In this document: piece by piece, positions 6,967-13,645 of the stretch
Layout of the letters: each line of letters opens with the position of its first letter
Position numbering within the stretch: the first letter of the stretch is position 1
Source: Palsa-506 sp963836355
GTDB taxonomy: Bacteria > Actinomycetota > Actinomycetes > Streptosporangiales > Streptosporangiaceae
Reading direction: 5' to 3'
Length of the DNA stretch: 15,254 bases
NCBI GenBank assembly: GCA_963836355.1
Contig: CAWIJO010000017.1
Span: forward strand, 1-15,254
Position numbers and translations under genes: made by a program
Notes under the pieces: generated by a model
Databases searched by the model: none
Seen by the model: only the letters and a program-made list of their open reading frames with translations
What the model was told of the DNA's origin: nothing

Positions 6967-7293
6967 TTGGCTACCAAGATAGAGCTCACGCCTGAAGAGG
7001 CTCGCAACTGGCGGCTCGCAAAGCTTTTCGACCTTCGCTCGTTCATCGGCTCGCTGTTCCTGATCTTCGGTATCCTGGTAACCGTTTCTGGCATAGCGGC
7101 GAGCAAGGCGACAGTAAACAAAGCAGCCGGAATCAACCTTGGACTGTGGGTGGGTGTCACCATGCTGGCAATGGGCGTGCTCTTCCTTTCCTGGGTGCTG
7201 TTCAAGCCGCCTGCTCCCATCACTACCGCCGAAGCCGAGGCCACCCGCAAAGCGCGCGAGGAATTCGGCACGCAGTCCCCAGGCGGCCACTAG
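6967..7293 (+). CDS. small two-helix membrane protein, possible symporter accessory subunit
   Basis: This 108-aa protein starts at TTG 6967 after AGGGAGA (about 6953-6959). It begins ATKIELTPEEARNWRLAKLF, an amphipathic cytoplasmic-looking segment. Two membrane helices follow (around residues 25-46, FIGSLFLIFGILVTVSGIAA, and 60-80, GLWVGVTMLAMGVLFLSWVL), then a charged tail (AEAEATRKAREEF). I do not recognise a named family. It lies 45 bp after the symporter gene on the same strand, so it is almost surely co-transcribed. By analogy with DUF4212 subunits beside some SSS carriers, and DctQ beside DctM, it may assist the symporter. That role is inference. Confidence 0.75.
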   Translation: MATKIELTPEEARNWRLAKLFDLRSFIGSLFLIFGILVTVSGIAASKATVNKAAGINLGLWVGVTMLAMGVLFLSWVLFKPPAPITTAEAEATRKAREEFGTQSPGGH

Positions 7294-7513
7294 CCAGCCT
7301 CGATATCTCTGATATTATCGTCGATGTTAGATTCAGCAGTTAAGATTTCGCGAATATACGGCAACAAGGTTTCCCGCCCCTTTCGAGGCGGAGCGGCCAC
7401 GGCATGCTGCCTGTCGACGGCAACCAGTGGCGCCGGGACGGTCGAGCACATCGTCGCGATCCGCTCCACCATGGGCATGCAGACCTTCGACGTCGGCGCG
7501 GTACCGGCACGCC

Positions 7514-7812
7514 ATTCAAGCTCGACTCGCTCGGGCGCTGGCCGCGGGCACCGCTGCCGAATACCCGCAGGTTCCGGACACCATGGACGGCCGCACCCGG
7601 GCGTCTTGCCAGCCCCGACAGCCTGGCCATGTGCCGCGGCCGCCGCCGCAAGTCGATGGGCGGCTCGCTGCCGGTGGCATCGACCAGCGCGACGAGCGTC
7701 GGGATGGCCGGCTGGGGGTGCCGGACTCCTAGGTGCTGATCACGCTCTGCGTGACGCTCGCCCGCGCGGCGAGCTCCTGCTGCGGCATCCCCACTTCTTT
7801 CCGCGCCCGGGC
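7514..7812 (-). pseudogene. broken HTH-nucleotidyltransferase (MNT-type) gene
   Basis: On the minus strand a typical XRE helix-turn-helix is legible: GMPQQELAARASVTQSVIST, then a TAG stop (7729-7731), then ESG. After a 1-nt shift near 7715 the other frame gives IPTLVALVDATGSEPPIDLR, a linker and VRNLRVFGSGARGQ at about 7541-7576. The last matches the G-S-x-A-R-G motif of minimal nucleotidyltransferases. The following catalytic D-x-D is replaced (ESSLN where SDLDL is usual) and the rest is absent or scrambled. HTH-nucleotidyltransferase fusions are known in actinomycetes as putative antitoxins or regulators. The stop, the frameshift and the lost aspartates make this copy inactive. The gene start is cut by the repeat that begins at 7856. 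Confidence 0.6.
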
Positions 7813-7883
7813 GGAGCAGGGCCCTGGCCGTGACCGCTTCAGTAATCAGAGGCGCCGAAGGTTAGCGGCGCTAATGAGATCTC

Positions 7884-7905
7884 TGGGAGCCAAGTTGGGA
7901 GCCAA
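7884..7905 (+). repeat. arm-type direct repeats left of att3
   Basis: TGGGAGCCAA is repeated perfectly at 7884 and 7896 with the 12-bp period seen at the other att sites. A role as integrase arm-binding sites is inferred. Confidence 0.55.
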
Positions 7906-8011
7906 CGAGGGGGGACATCAGGCTACGCCAGGCCACGTCCAGCGATTATCGGTGCAGGTGAACGCCACGTCAGGCGATGCCGGGCGACGTCGGGCGACGG
8001 TGGGGATGTGC

Positions 8012-8055
8012 TTGGGAGCAGGAGGTCCCCGGTTCGAATCCGGGCATCCCGACCA
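8012..8055 (+). repeat. tRNA-Pro 3' half, att3 (outer end of E2)
   Basis: This is the best preserved tRNA-like copy: anticodon loop CTTGGGA (8011-8017), stem GCAGG, a perfect T-arm CCCGG-TTCGAAT-CCGGG, acceptor CATCCCG and ACCA. The 5' half of a tRNA is absent; the preceding bases are the element arm. It is therefore an att copy and not a gene. Confidence 0.75.
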
Positions 8056-8115
8056 TAAGTGCAGTTCAGGGGCTTGTCGAAGGCTGGCGGGATGGCTCTC
8101 AAGATCGTCTGACCG

Positions 8116-8123
8116 TCATTTGA
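8116..8123. repeat. 8-bp target-site duplication, left
   Basis: TCATTTGA here is repeated exactly at 13818-13825, directly outside the two IS ends. An 8-bp duplication is the length expected for ISL3-family transposition. Confidence 0.8.
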
Positions 8124-8146
8124 GGCTCCCCTGCGGTGCCGTGGGT
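8124..8146 (+). repeat. left terminal inverted repeat of the ISL3 element
   Basis: It begins GGCTCCCCTGC and ends CCGTGGGT. It pairs with the right end 13794-13817, which read on the minus strand begins GGCCCTCCTGC and also ends CCGTGGGT. Confidence 0.75.
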
Positions 8147-8504
8147 CGCGGGGACAGGGCAGGGGCCGGGATGCGGTGCTGGGCAGTCGATGCAGCTGCC
8201 GGGGAGCCGGTGCTGGGCTGTCGTGGATGGTGCCGGCTGGCGGTGCGCTGGTTCGCCAGTGCCGGGGTCCGTGGCTTCCAGCCTGGACAGGATGCGGCTG
8301 GGAACGGCTGGTGTCAAGGCCCTGCGGCCCCTTCGGGGTGGCCTGCGGCCAGCCTGAACTCCAGCCGCCGCCCAGCGCCGGGTGAGGCTGCCGGAAGCAG
8401 AAGAAAAACGAGCAGTGGGGAATCGCGGCTGGTCAGGGGCACGCCGTCCCCGTCCGTAGTGTCTGGAGTGTCGAATTCACGGGCACCAGCGGAAAGGCAA
8501 CGGC

Positions 8505-9675
8505 GTGCGTTCATCCAGGCTATGGGGGAAACTGCTCGGCTGCGAAGCACCGTCATCGAGGACGTGGACTGGCACGAGGAGGACGGCGGCGGGGACGGCG
8601 CCGGGCAGGCGCTGACGCTCATCGTGCATGTGCGCCCGCATAAACGGCTCGCGCACCGCTGCGGCATCTGCGGGAAAAGCGGCCCCGCTACGACAATGGG
8701 CAGGGGCGGCGCCGCTGGCGGGCACTGGACCTAGGCACCGTCCGCGCGTACCTGGAAGCCGGGGCACCGCGGGTGTCATGCCCGGCGCACGGGGTGGTCA
8801 CCGCGGCGGTGCCGTGGGCCCGGCACGGCGCCGCGCACACCCGGTTCTTCGATGACCAGGTGGCCTGGCTGGCGCGGCGCTGCTCGAAGACCACGATCAC
8901 CGCCTTGATGCGGATTTCCTGGCGGACCGTGGGCACCATCATCGCCCGGGTGGCCGGCGAGGCGGAGGCGGCGGCTGACAGGTTCGCTGGGCTGCGCCGC
9001 ATCGGGATCGACGAGATCTCCTATAAGCGCGGCCATAAGTACCTCGTCGTCGTGGTGGACCACGACACCGGGCTGCTGATCTGGGCCGCGCCGGGCCGCG
9101 AGGCCAGCACCGTGCATGCCTTCTTCGATCAGCTCGGCGAGGAACGCTCCGCGCTGCTGACCCACCTGTCCGCTGATGGCGCCGGCTGGATCGCCGGGCC
9201 TGCCGCCGCCAGCGCGCCGCAGGCGGTCCTGCGCGCCGACCCGTTCCATGTCGTCTCCTGGGCCACCGGCGCCCTGGACGAGGTCCGCCGCGAGGTCTGG
9301 CGCGCCGCCCGCCAGGGCGGGGCCATCAGGCCGGTCCGGCACCGCAGCCGGACCATCCGCCTGTCCTCCGGCGACGCCAGGGACCTCAAGCACGCCCGCT
9401 ACGCGCTGTGGAAGACCCGGAGAATCTCACCGGCCGGCAGGAAGCCAAGCTCGCCTGGATCGAGAAAACCCACCCCCGCCTTTATCGCGCTTACCTGCTC
9501 AAGGAAGGGCTGCGGACAGCGTTCCGGCTTAAAGGCGAAGAAGGCAAGTACGCCCTGACCCGCTGGCTGTCCTGGGCGGCCCGCTGCCGCATCCCCGAAT
9601 TCACCGAACTCGGCAAAAAGATCCGCAAGCACCTTCGGAGCATCCACGCGACCCTGGATCACGGGCTCAGCAACG
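8505..9675 (+). pseudogene. ISL3 transposase, 5' part (frameshifted, interrupted)
   Basis: The gene starts at GTG 8505 after GGAAAGG and begins VRSSRLWGKLLGCE. It can be followed through three frames. A zinc-finger start (HRCGICGK) is followed, after a shift, by RYDNGQGRRRWRALDLGTV. Then come GIDEISYKRGHKYLVVVVDH with catalytic Asp residues, LSADGAGWI, ADPFHVVSWATGALDEVRRE and KHARYALWK. After another shift ENLTGRQEAKLAWIEKTHPR and HGLSN appear. Each shift, near 8547, 8680 and 9416, looks like a single lost A. The remaining 45 codons are at 13650. The full protein would have been about 435 aa, normal for ISL3. Confidence 0.85.
9672..9675 (+). other. left attachment core of the inserted serine-recombinase element
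   Basis: AACG occurs here and at 13646-13649. Joining the left flank to the right flank through one AACG restores the transposase frame HGLSN-GLIESVN exactly. The crossover therefore lies within or next to these four bases. Confidence 0.7.
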
Positions 9676-9683
9676 ATCTGGCT

Positions 9684-12197
9684 TCACACTGCACCTCGTG
9701 TTGATGATCTGATGCCTGGGGTAATCGAGGGTGCTGGGCCTTGCGGAACTGATGGTGGCACGGGGGTCGGACAGTTTCCGGAGCCGTGGCGGCGGGCGGC
9801 ACGGGCGGTACGGATTTGTTCGGGGCCGGGGGCCTGCTGGCCGGGGTGGTAGAGGTTCCGGCCGGTGCCGTCGGTACCGAGGGAGCGGATGAGGCCGAGC
9901 TGGTGCCATTTGTAAACAGCGGAGCGGCTGACGCCGTGCCGGGCGGCGAGTTGCCCGCCGGTAATGGCGTCAGCGGTGCCTGGCGGGCGGCATGCGGCGG
10001 TGATCTGATCGCGGGTCGGGCGGGGCTGGCCGGGCTGGTAGAGGTTGAAGCCGCGGTTGTCGAGCGCGGCGATGGTGACCAATCCCAGCTGGGTCCAGCG
10101 CAGGATGGTGCTGGAGGTTATGCCGAGCCTGGCCGCGAGCTGCCGGCTGGTGAGCAGGTGCTGGGTGGCTGCGGGCCTGCGGGCGGGTTCGGGGCGGTGC
10201 TGGCCGGGGTGGAAGAGGCATTCTCCGCGTCCGTCGATGCGCCGGCCGGTGATCAGGCCGCGCCGGTGCCACCTGCCGATCGTCTGCGGGGTCACCTTCA
10301 GGTCAGCGGCGATCTCACCGGTGGTGAGCATGCCTGAGGCGCGGAGCCGGCTGGCATGGGTGCTCAGGCTGCGTGCGTGGCAGAGCGCGGACAGGTTCTG
10401 CACGGTGAAGGCCCGTCCCCACCCGCCGGTGATCCCGCGGCCGTTCAGGATTGTGGCGATCTCGCCGAAGGGGTGGTCGTCCAGGAGCTGGTCGATTAGC
10501 TCGACGGTGGCGGGGCTGGTGGTGTGCTGTTCGGTGGCGGTGAGCGGCCGCGGCAGGGTCAGGGTGTGGTGCTGGCCGCCGGTGAAGCGGACCTGGCAGC
10601 AGGTGGCGCCGTCGTCGCCTCGGGTGAGGGTGACGTCGGTGACCAGCAGGCGGAGCAGGCGCTTGCGTTCCCGCATGGGGGTGGCCGGGTCGTTCCACAG
10701 GACCGGGAAATCTGCGGCCAGGGCCAGGACGCGAGCTTGCTGCTCATGGTCGAGCGCGGCGTCGTCGTCGCGGGCGCGGGCGTAGTCATCGCGGGCCTGG
10801 GCGAGCTCGCGCAGCCGGGTGTTCCAGTCGGCTTCCAGGTTGCCGGCCACCAGCCGGTTGGCGGGGTCGACGGCCAGGTAGCGGCGTCCTGCGGTGTCGG
10901 CGGCGTGCTGGGCGCGCTGCACGTGGGCGGCGCGGACCGTGTCGGCCTTGCGGGCGTCGGCGGCCAGTTCGGCGGTGACGGCCACGGCGGTCTGCAGCGC
11001 CAGCGGAGTGAGGGTGTCGCAGATCAGCGCACTGATCGCGGCGTCGATGCCGGCGCCGGTGATGGCCTGGCAGGCGGGCCGGGCGTTCTGGATCCCGGCG
11101 CGCTGGCAGTGGTAGGCCGGGACGCGGGTGCGGTCGGCGAGGGTGTGGTAGCCGACGGTCATGCGGCGGCCGCAGCGGCCGCAGATGACCACGCCTTGCA
11201 GCAGCGCGCATCCTTCGCGGGCCGGCCCGGCGGTGCGGTCCTCGCCGCGGGACGCGGCGCTGGCGGTGAGTACGGCCTGGTTGCGCTCGTACTGGGCCCA
11301 GGTCAGGTAACCGGGATGGTGATCGCGGATGAGCACGGTCCAGTCGCTCACCGGCTTGACGTGGCTGTGCACGTGGCCGTCCAGGTCGGTGCTGGTCTTG
11401 CTGCGGCCGTAGACGTAGGCACCGGCGTAGGCGGGGTTGTGCAGGACGTCCAGGACGATGTCGTGGGTGAGCGGCTTGAAGTACAGCTCGCCGGCGTGCG
11501 GCCCGCCCTGGTGGCGGCCGGGGAAGGTCAGGTGCGCGGCGTTGAAGGCCGCCACGACGGCGCGGGCCGAGCCGGCGGCGGTGAAGGTGTCCAGCAGCAG
11601 CTGCAGCGCACCGCGGACTTCGGTGTCGGGGCCGGGCATGATGGTGCCGGCGGCGTCGTAGACCAGGCCGGCCGGCAGGCGGCGTTTCAGCTCGCCGCGG
11701 CGGGCCTTGGCCAGCAGGCCTCCTTGCATGCGCGCCCGCAGGAAATGGAGCTCGCTTTCGGCCATGGTTCCCTTGAGGCCCAGCAGGAGTCTGTCGTTGA
11801 AGCTGGCCGGGTCATACAGGCCGTCTTCGTCGCAGATCAGGGTGTCGTTGTGGGCGCAGATCTTGATGAGCTGCTGCCAGTCGGCCGAGTCGCGGGCCAG
11901 CCGGGAGCATTCCAGGCCGAGCACGATCCCGGCGCGCCCGAGTGACACCTCAGCGACCAGGTGCTGGAACCCTTGCCGGTCGGCGGCTGAGGCGCCGGAG
12001 TGGCCCTGGTCGACGTCGATGACGTGGATGCGCTCGGCCGGCCAGCCCAGGGTCAGCGCCCGGCCCTGCAGATCGTACTGCCGCGCGGTGGACTCGGTGT
12101 TGTAGACGACCTGGTAGAAGGTCGACTGGCGGATATAGAGGTAGGCGTCGCGGGACAGCCGGGCGGCCGTCACCTTGGACACAGCGTCGCTGCTCAT
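9684..12197 (-). CDS. large serine recombinase with three C-terminal HTH repeats
   Basis: The protein has 837 aa. The N-terminal resolvase domain (about 15-165) has the nucleophile motif YLYIRQS with Ser25, then GHSGASAADRQGF and LECSRLARD with the catalytic arginines. A Recombinase domain (about 170-310) ends in NPAYAGAYVYGR. A zinc ribbon follows (C339, C342, C364, C376), then a coiled-coil stretch (about 405-490). The C-terminus is unusual: three MerR-like HTH units at about 623-666, 681-724 and 744-787. Each has the form LT..QLAA..GV....+.+W...GLI...... and ends in (F/Y)(H/Q)PGQ. The family catalyses site-specific integration and excision through a phosphoserine-DNA intermediate. Its ATG overlaps the stop of the upstream gene (ATGA), so translation is coupled. 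All catalytic motifs look intact. Confidence 0.9.
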   Translation of the reverse strand: MSSDAVSKVTAARLSRDAYLYIRQSTFYQVVYNTESTARQYDLQGRALTLGWPAERIHVIDVDQGHSGASAADRQGFQHLVAEVSLGRAGIVLGLECSRLARDSADWQQLIKICAHNDTLICDEDGLYDPASFNDRLLLGLKGTMAESELHFLRARMQGGLLAKARRGELKRRLPAGLVYDAAGTIMPGPDTEVRGALQLLLDTFTAAGSARAVVAAFNAAHLTFPGRHQGGPHAGELYFKPLTHDIVLDVLHNPAYAGAYVYGRSKTSTDLDGHVHSHVKPVSDWTVLIRDHHPGYLTWAQYERNQAVLTASAASRGEDRTAGPAREGCALLQGVVICGRCGRRMTVGYHTLADRTRVPAYHCQRAGIQNARPACQAITGAGIDAAISALICDTLTPLALQTAVAVTAELAADARKADTVRAAHVQRAQHAADTAGRRYLAVDPANRLVAGNLEADWNTRLRELAQARDDYARARDDDAALDHEQQARVLALAADFPVLWNDPATPMRERKRLLRLLVTDVTLTRGDDGATCCQVRFTGGQHHTLTLPRPLTATEQHTTSPATVELIDQLLDDHPFGEIATILNGRGITGGWGRAFTVQNLSALCHARSLSTHASRLRASGMLTTGEIAADLKVTPQTIGRWHRRGLITGRRIDGRGECLFHPGQHRPEPARRPAATQHLLTSRQLAARLGITSSTILRWTQLGLVTIAALDNRGFNLYQPGQPRPTRDQITAACRPPGTADAITGGQLAARHGVSRSAVYKWHQLGLIRSLGTDGTGRNLYHPGQQAPGPEQIRTARAARRHGSGNCPTPVPPSVPQGPAPSITPGIRSSTRGAV

Positions 12198-12511
12198 GGC
12201 GGGATGGTCTCCCTGTCGGGGAACGAGGACGGGAACGGGGCCGGGGCGGGGGATGCGGCGCGGGCCCGGGCACGGGCATGGTGGAGCGTCAGCTGGGCCA
12301 TCACCGCGATGAGCTGGCTGGTCGCGGCGGGCAGCAGCGGCGGGCAGGCTGGGCTGGTGTTCTTGCCTCCTTCCGCCGGGATGGCGGGCAGGGACTGATC
12401 GGGGGCGGATGAGGACTGCCCAGCCTGCGTCTGCGCTGCTGCGCTGTCACGCCGGTCTGCGGGCGGGCGCTGGGGGGTCCACGTGGCCGCGCTGGCCATC
12501 CAGGCCGCCAT
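12194..12511 (-). CDS. unknown small protein upstream of the recombinase
   Basis: The frame from ATG 12511 gives 105 aa: MAAWMASAATW, a Pro/Ala/Gln-rich linker, LLPAATSQLIAVMAQLTLHH and a basic Ala/Pro tail. Its TGA overlaps the recombinase ATG, which supports it being translated. The same frame reads convincingly upstream to the end of the HTH gene (ALASAYEQLRG, WRYGAAVLAASG), yet no ATG, GTG or TTG occurs there. The true N-terminus may therefore be a non-canonical start or a frameshift product of the HTH gene. I recognise no family. Confidence 0.5.
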   Translation of the reverse strand: MAAWMASAATWTPQRPPADRRDSAAAQTQAGQSSSAPDQSLPAIPAEGGKNTSPACPPLLPAATSQLIAVMAQLTLHHARARARAASPAPAPFPSSFPDRETIPP

Positions 12512-12653
12512 CCCCGAGGCGGCCAGGACCGCCGCCCCGTACCGCCAGCCGCCGCCGAGCCCGCCGGCGGCGATGCCGCGCAGCTGCTCATAAGCGCTGG
12601 CGAGCGCAGCTGCGCCCTCGTCCTGCCCGGCGCCCTGGCCTGCGGGCTGGGTG

Positions 12654-13142
12654 TCAGCGCCTTTTGGCCGCCTCCTTGCGCTCGTGCCCGGCGGCCCGCC
12701 GGCTGGCGAGGGCGCGCTCGACCGATCGCTTGTGCACGGTGACGCCGAACTGGTCCGCGATGGCTGCGGCCAGCTGCGCCGGGGACGGCGCGGGATCGGC
12801 GGCGGCTTGCTGCTCCACGAAGTCCAGCACCGCCGCCGTCAGCTTGTGCCCGCCCTTGGGGCCCGGCCTGGCCGGGATCAGGCCGGGCAGCCCGTGCTCG
12901 GCAAGAGCCTTCCTGGCGTTGTAGTAGCTCTGGCGGGCCAGGCCGAACGCCGAGGCGGCGGCGCCCGCGCCCAGCGCGCCGGCCTCGACCGCGCGCACCA
13001 TCTCGTACTTGACCTGGACCAAGTCGGCGGGATCGAAGAAGGCTCCGGAGGTGAAGGCCGGATCGGTCACCGCCTCCGGATGCGGGTTCAGCGTCCGCGA
13101 CGCCGCCAGCGAGGCGTCCTTGCTGCGATCCCGGCCTGCCAC
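12654..13142 (-). CDS. helix-turn-helix DNA-binding protein (162 aa)
   Basis: The start GTG 13142 has GGGAGG about 5 nt upstream and follows a good -10. Residues ~55-95 (EMVRAVEAGALGAGAAASAF, then GLARQSYYNARKALAEHGLP) form a helix-turn-helix like those at the N-termini of IS481/IS630-type transposases. A PGPKGGHKLT hinge and a second helical domain follow (VLDFVEQQAA ... SPAQLAAAIADQFGVTVHKR, then SVERAL), resembling the second HTH of such proteins. No DDE catalytic domain is attached and the length seems complete, so it is likely an accessory binding protein or regulator of the element. It ends CGC TGA C, followed by an open +1 frame. Confidence 0.7.
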   Translation of the reverse strand: MAGRDRSKDASLAASRTLNPHPEAVTDPAFTSGAFFDPADLVQVKYEMVRAVEAGALGAGAAASAFGLARQSYYNARKALAEHGLPGLIPARPGPKGGHKLTAAVLDFVEQQAAADPAPSPAQLAAAIADQFGVTVHKRSVERALASRRAAGHERKEAAKRR

Positions 13143-13174
13143 GGCGCCTCCCGCCTCCGAATTTCGTCCATGTG

Positions 13175-13180
13175 ATTATA
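13175..13180 (-). promoter_or_regulatory. -10 box (TATAAT) upstream of the HTH gene
   Basis: On the minus strand TGCGC is followed by a perfect TATAAT about 33 bp before GTG 13142. No good -35 is seen at 16-18 bp, so an activator or the HTH protein itself may be involved. It would drive the HTH gene, the small gene and the recombinase. Confidence 0.5.
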
Positions 13181-13291
13181 GCGCAAGAATGAACGGACGG
13201 GATAGCCTTCTGGCGGGCAAAGAGGGACGTTGTCACTATCGCCGCAGCCAGAAGCCTGAGACTCCGGGCAATCGGACTGACGCCATTCCGG

Positions 13292-13337
13292 GTACACGAC
13301 AGAATCCCGTGGACGTTCACGACAGAATCCTCTGGAC
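13292..13337. repeat. 23-bp tandem duplication at the end of the DUF5372 gene
   Basis: The units 13292-13314 and 13315-13337 share CACGACAGAATCC and GGAC, differing at three positions or so. The second unit encodes the last residues of the DUF5372-like protein (VQRILS stop). The first lies just beyond the stop. Confidence 0.6.
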
Positions 13338-13616
13338 ACCGTCTGCACCGGAACGCAGCCGGGCGACCTCATCAGCCAGCTTCAGCAGATCCGCCGTCCG
13401 AAACGGCGCCCGGCCCGCCGCGACCACCACGAACGGATCCGCCGGCGCCAGATCGGTCCACTCCGCCGGCAGGCTGACCAGCTCACCGGCGTCACCAAAG
13501 ACATAGACCCGGTCCGCCCGCCAGTTCCGGCGCCGCTTCACGAACTCCAGGTCCCGCCCGAACCACGGATGGAACGGGTGAACCACACGCACCCGCTCAG
13601 GGCCCGCCTGATCCAC
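13317..13616 (-). CDS. DUF5372-like protein (99 aa)
   Basis: The sequence VRVVHPFHPWFGRDLEFVKR followed by RNW, DRVYVF, GELVSLPAEWTDLAPADPFV and FRTADLLKLADEVARL matches the compact family I know as DUF5372. From memory that family often sits beside serine recombinases in actinomycete elements. The biochemical role is unknown; the small beta-rich fold and basic patch KRRRNWRADR would suit nucleic-acid or recombinase binding (inference). GTG 13616 was chosen as the first start in frame. Only 33 nt separate it from the element end and no promoter is visible there, so expression may depend on outside transcription or on the circular junction. Confidence 0.75.
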   Translation of the reverse strand: MDQAGPERVRVVHPFHPWFGRDLEFVKRRRNWRADRVYVFGDAGELVSLPAEWTDLAPADPFVVVAAGRAPFRTADLLKLADEVARLRSGADGVQRILS

Positions 13617-13645
13617 CGGTTCACGCGTAGTCGACGACTCGATCG

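Larger units (their letters stand above)
2751..8055. mobile_element. integrative element E2 carrying a transport operon (CIME-like)
   Basis: E2 lies between att2 and att3 and starts with an integrase 5' remnant and R2. It carries a DUF6197-like gene, the substrate-binding protein/symporter/small-protein operon and a broken HTH-nucleotidyltransferase gene. It ends in the same 200-bp arm-att block as E1. No full integrase, excisionase, replication or transfer gene is seen. This matches the concept of a cis-mobilisable element: att sites and cargo without its own recombinase. Confidence 0.6.
7856..8055 (+). repeat. 200-bp direct repeat: left arm plus att3
   Basis: This is the second copy of the block at 2551-2750, with the paired arm motifs at 7884-7905 and the tRNA-Pro 3' half at its end. 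To its right the sequence no longer follows the E1/E2 right arm, so this is the outer end of the tandem array. Confidence 0.85.

Noticed and set aside
7294..7350. Possible terminator after the small membrane protein gene (GATATC...GATATTATC).
   Set aside because: The dyad is weak and no T-run follows; it cannot be supported as a terminator.
10524..11945. A 473-aa open frame on the plus strand.
   Set aside because: It is antisense to the serine recombinase, whose motifs are clear, and its Gly/Ala/Val-rich sequence is a typical shadow in high-GC DNA.
12301..13320. A 339-aa minus-strand frame covering the HTH gene.
   Set aside because: It is an Arg/Pro-rich shadow in another frame; the 162-aa HTH frame has the domain, start and -10 box.
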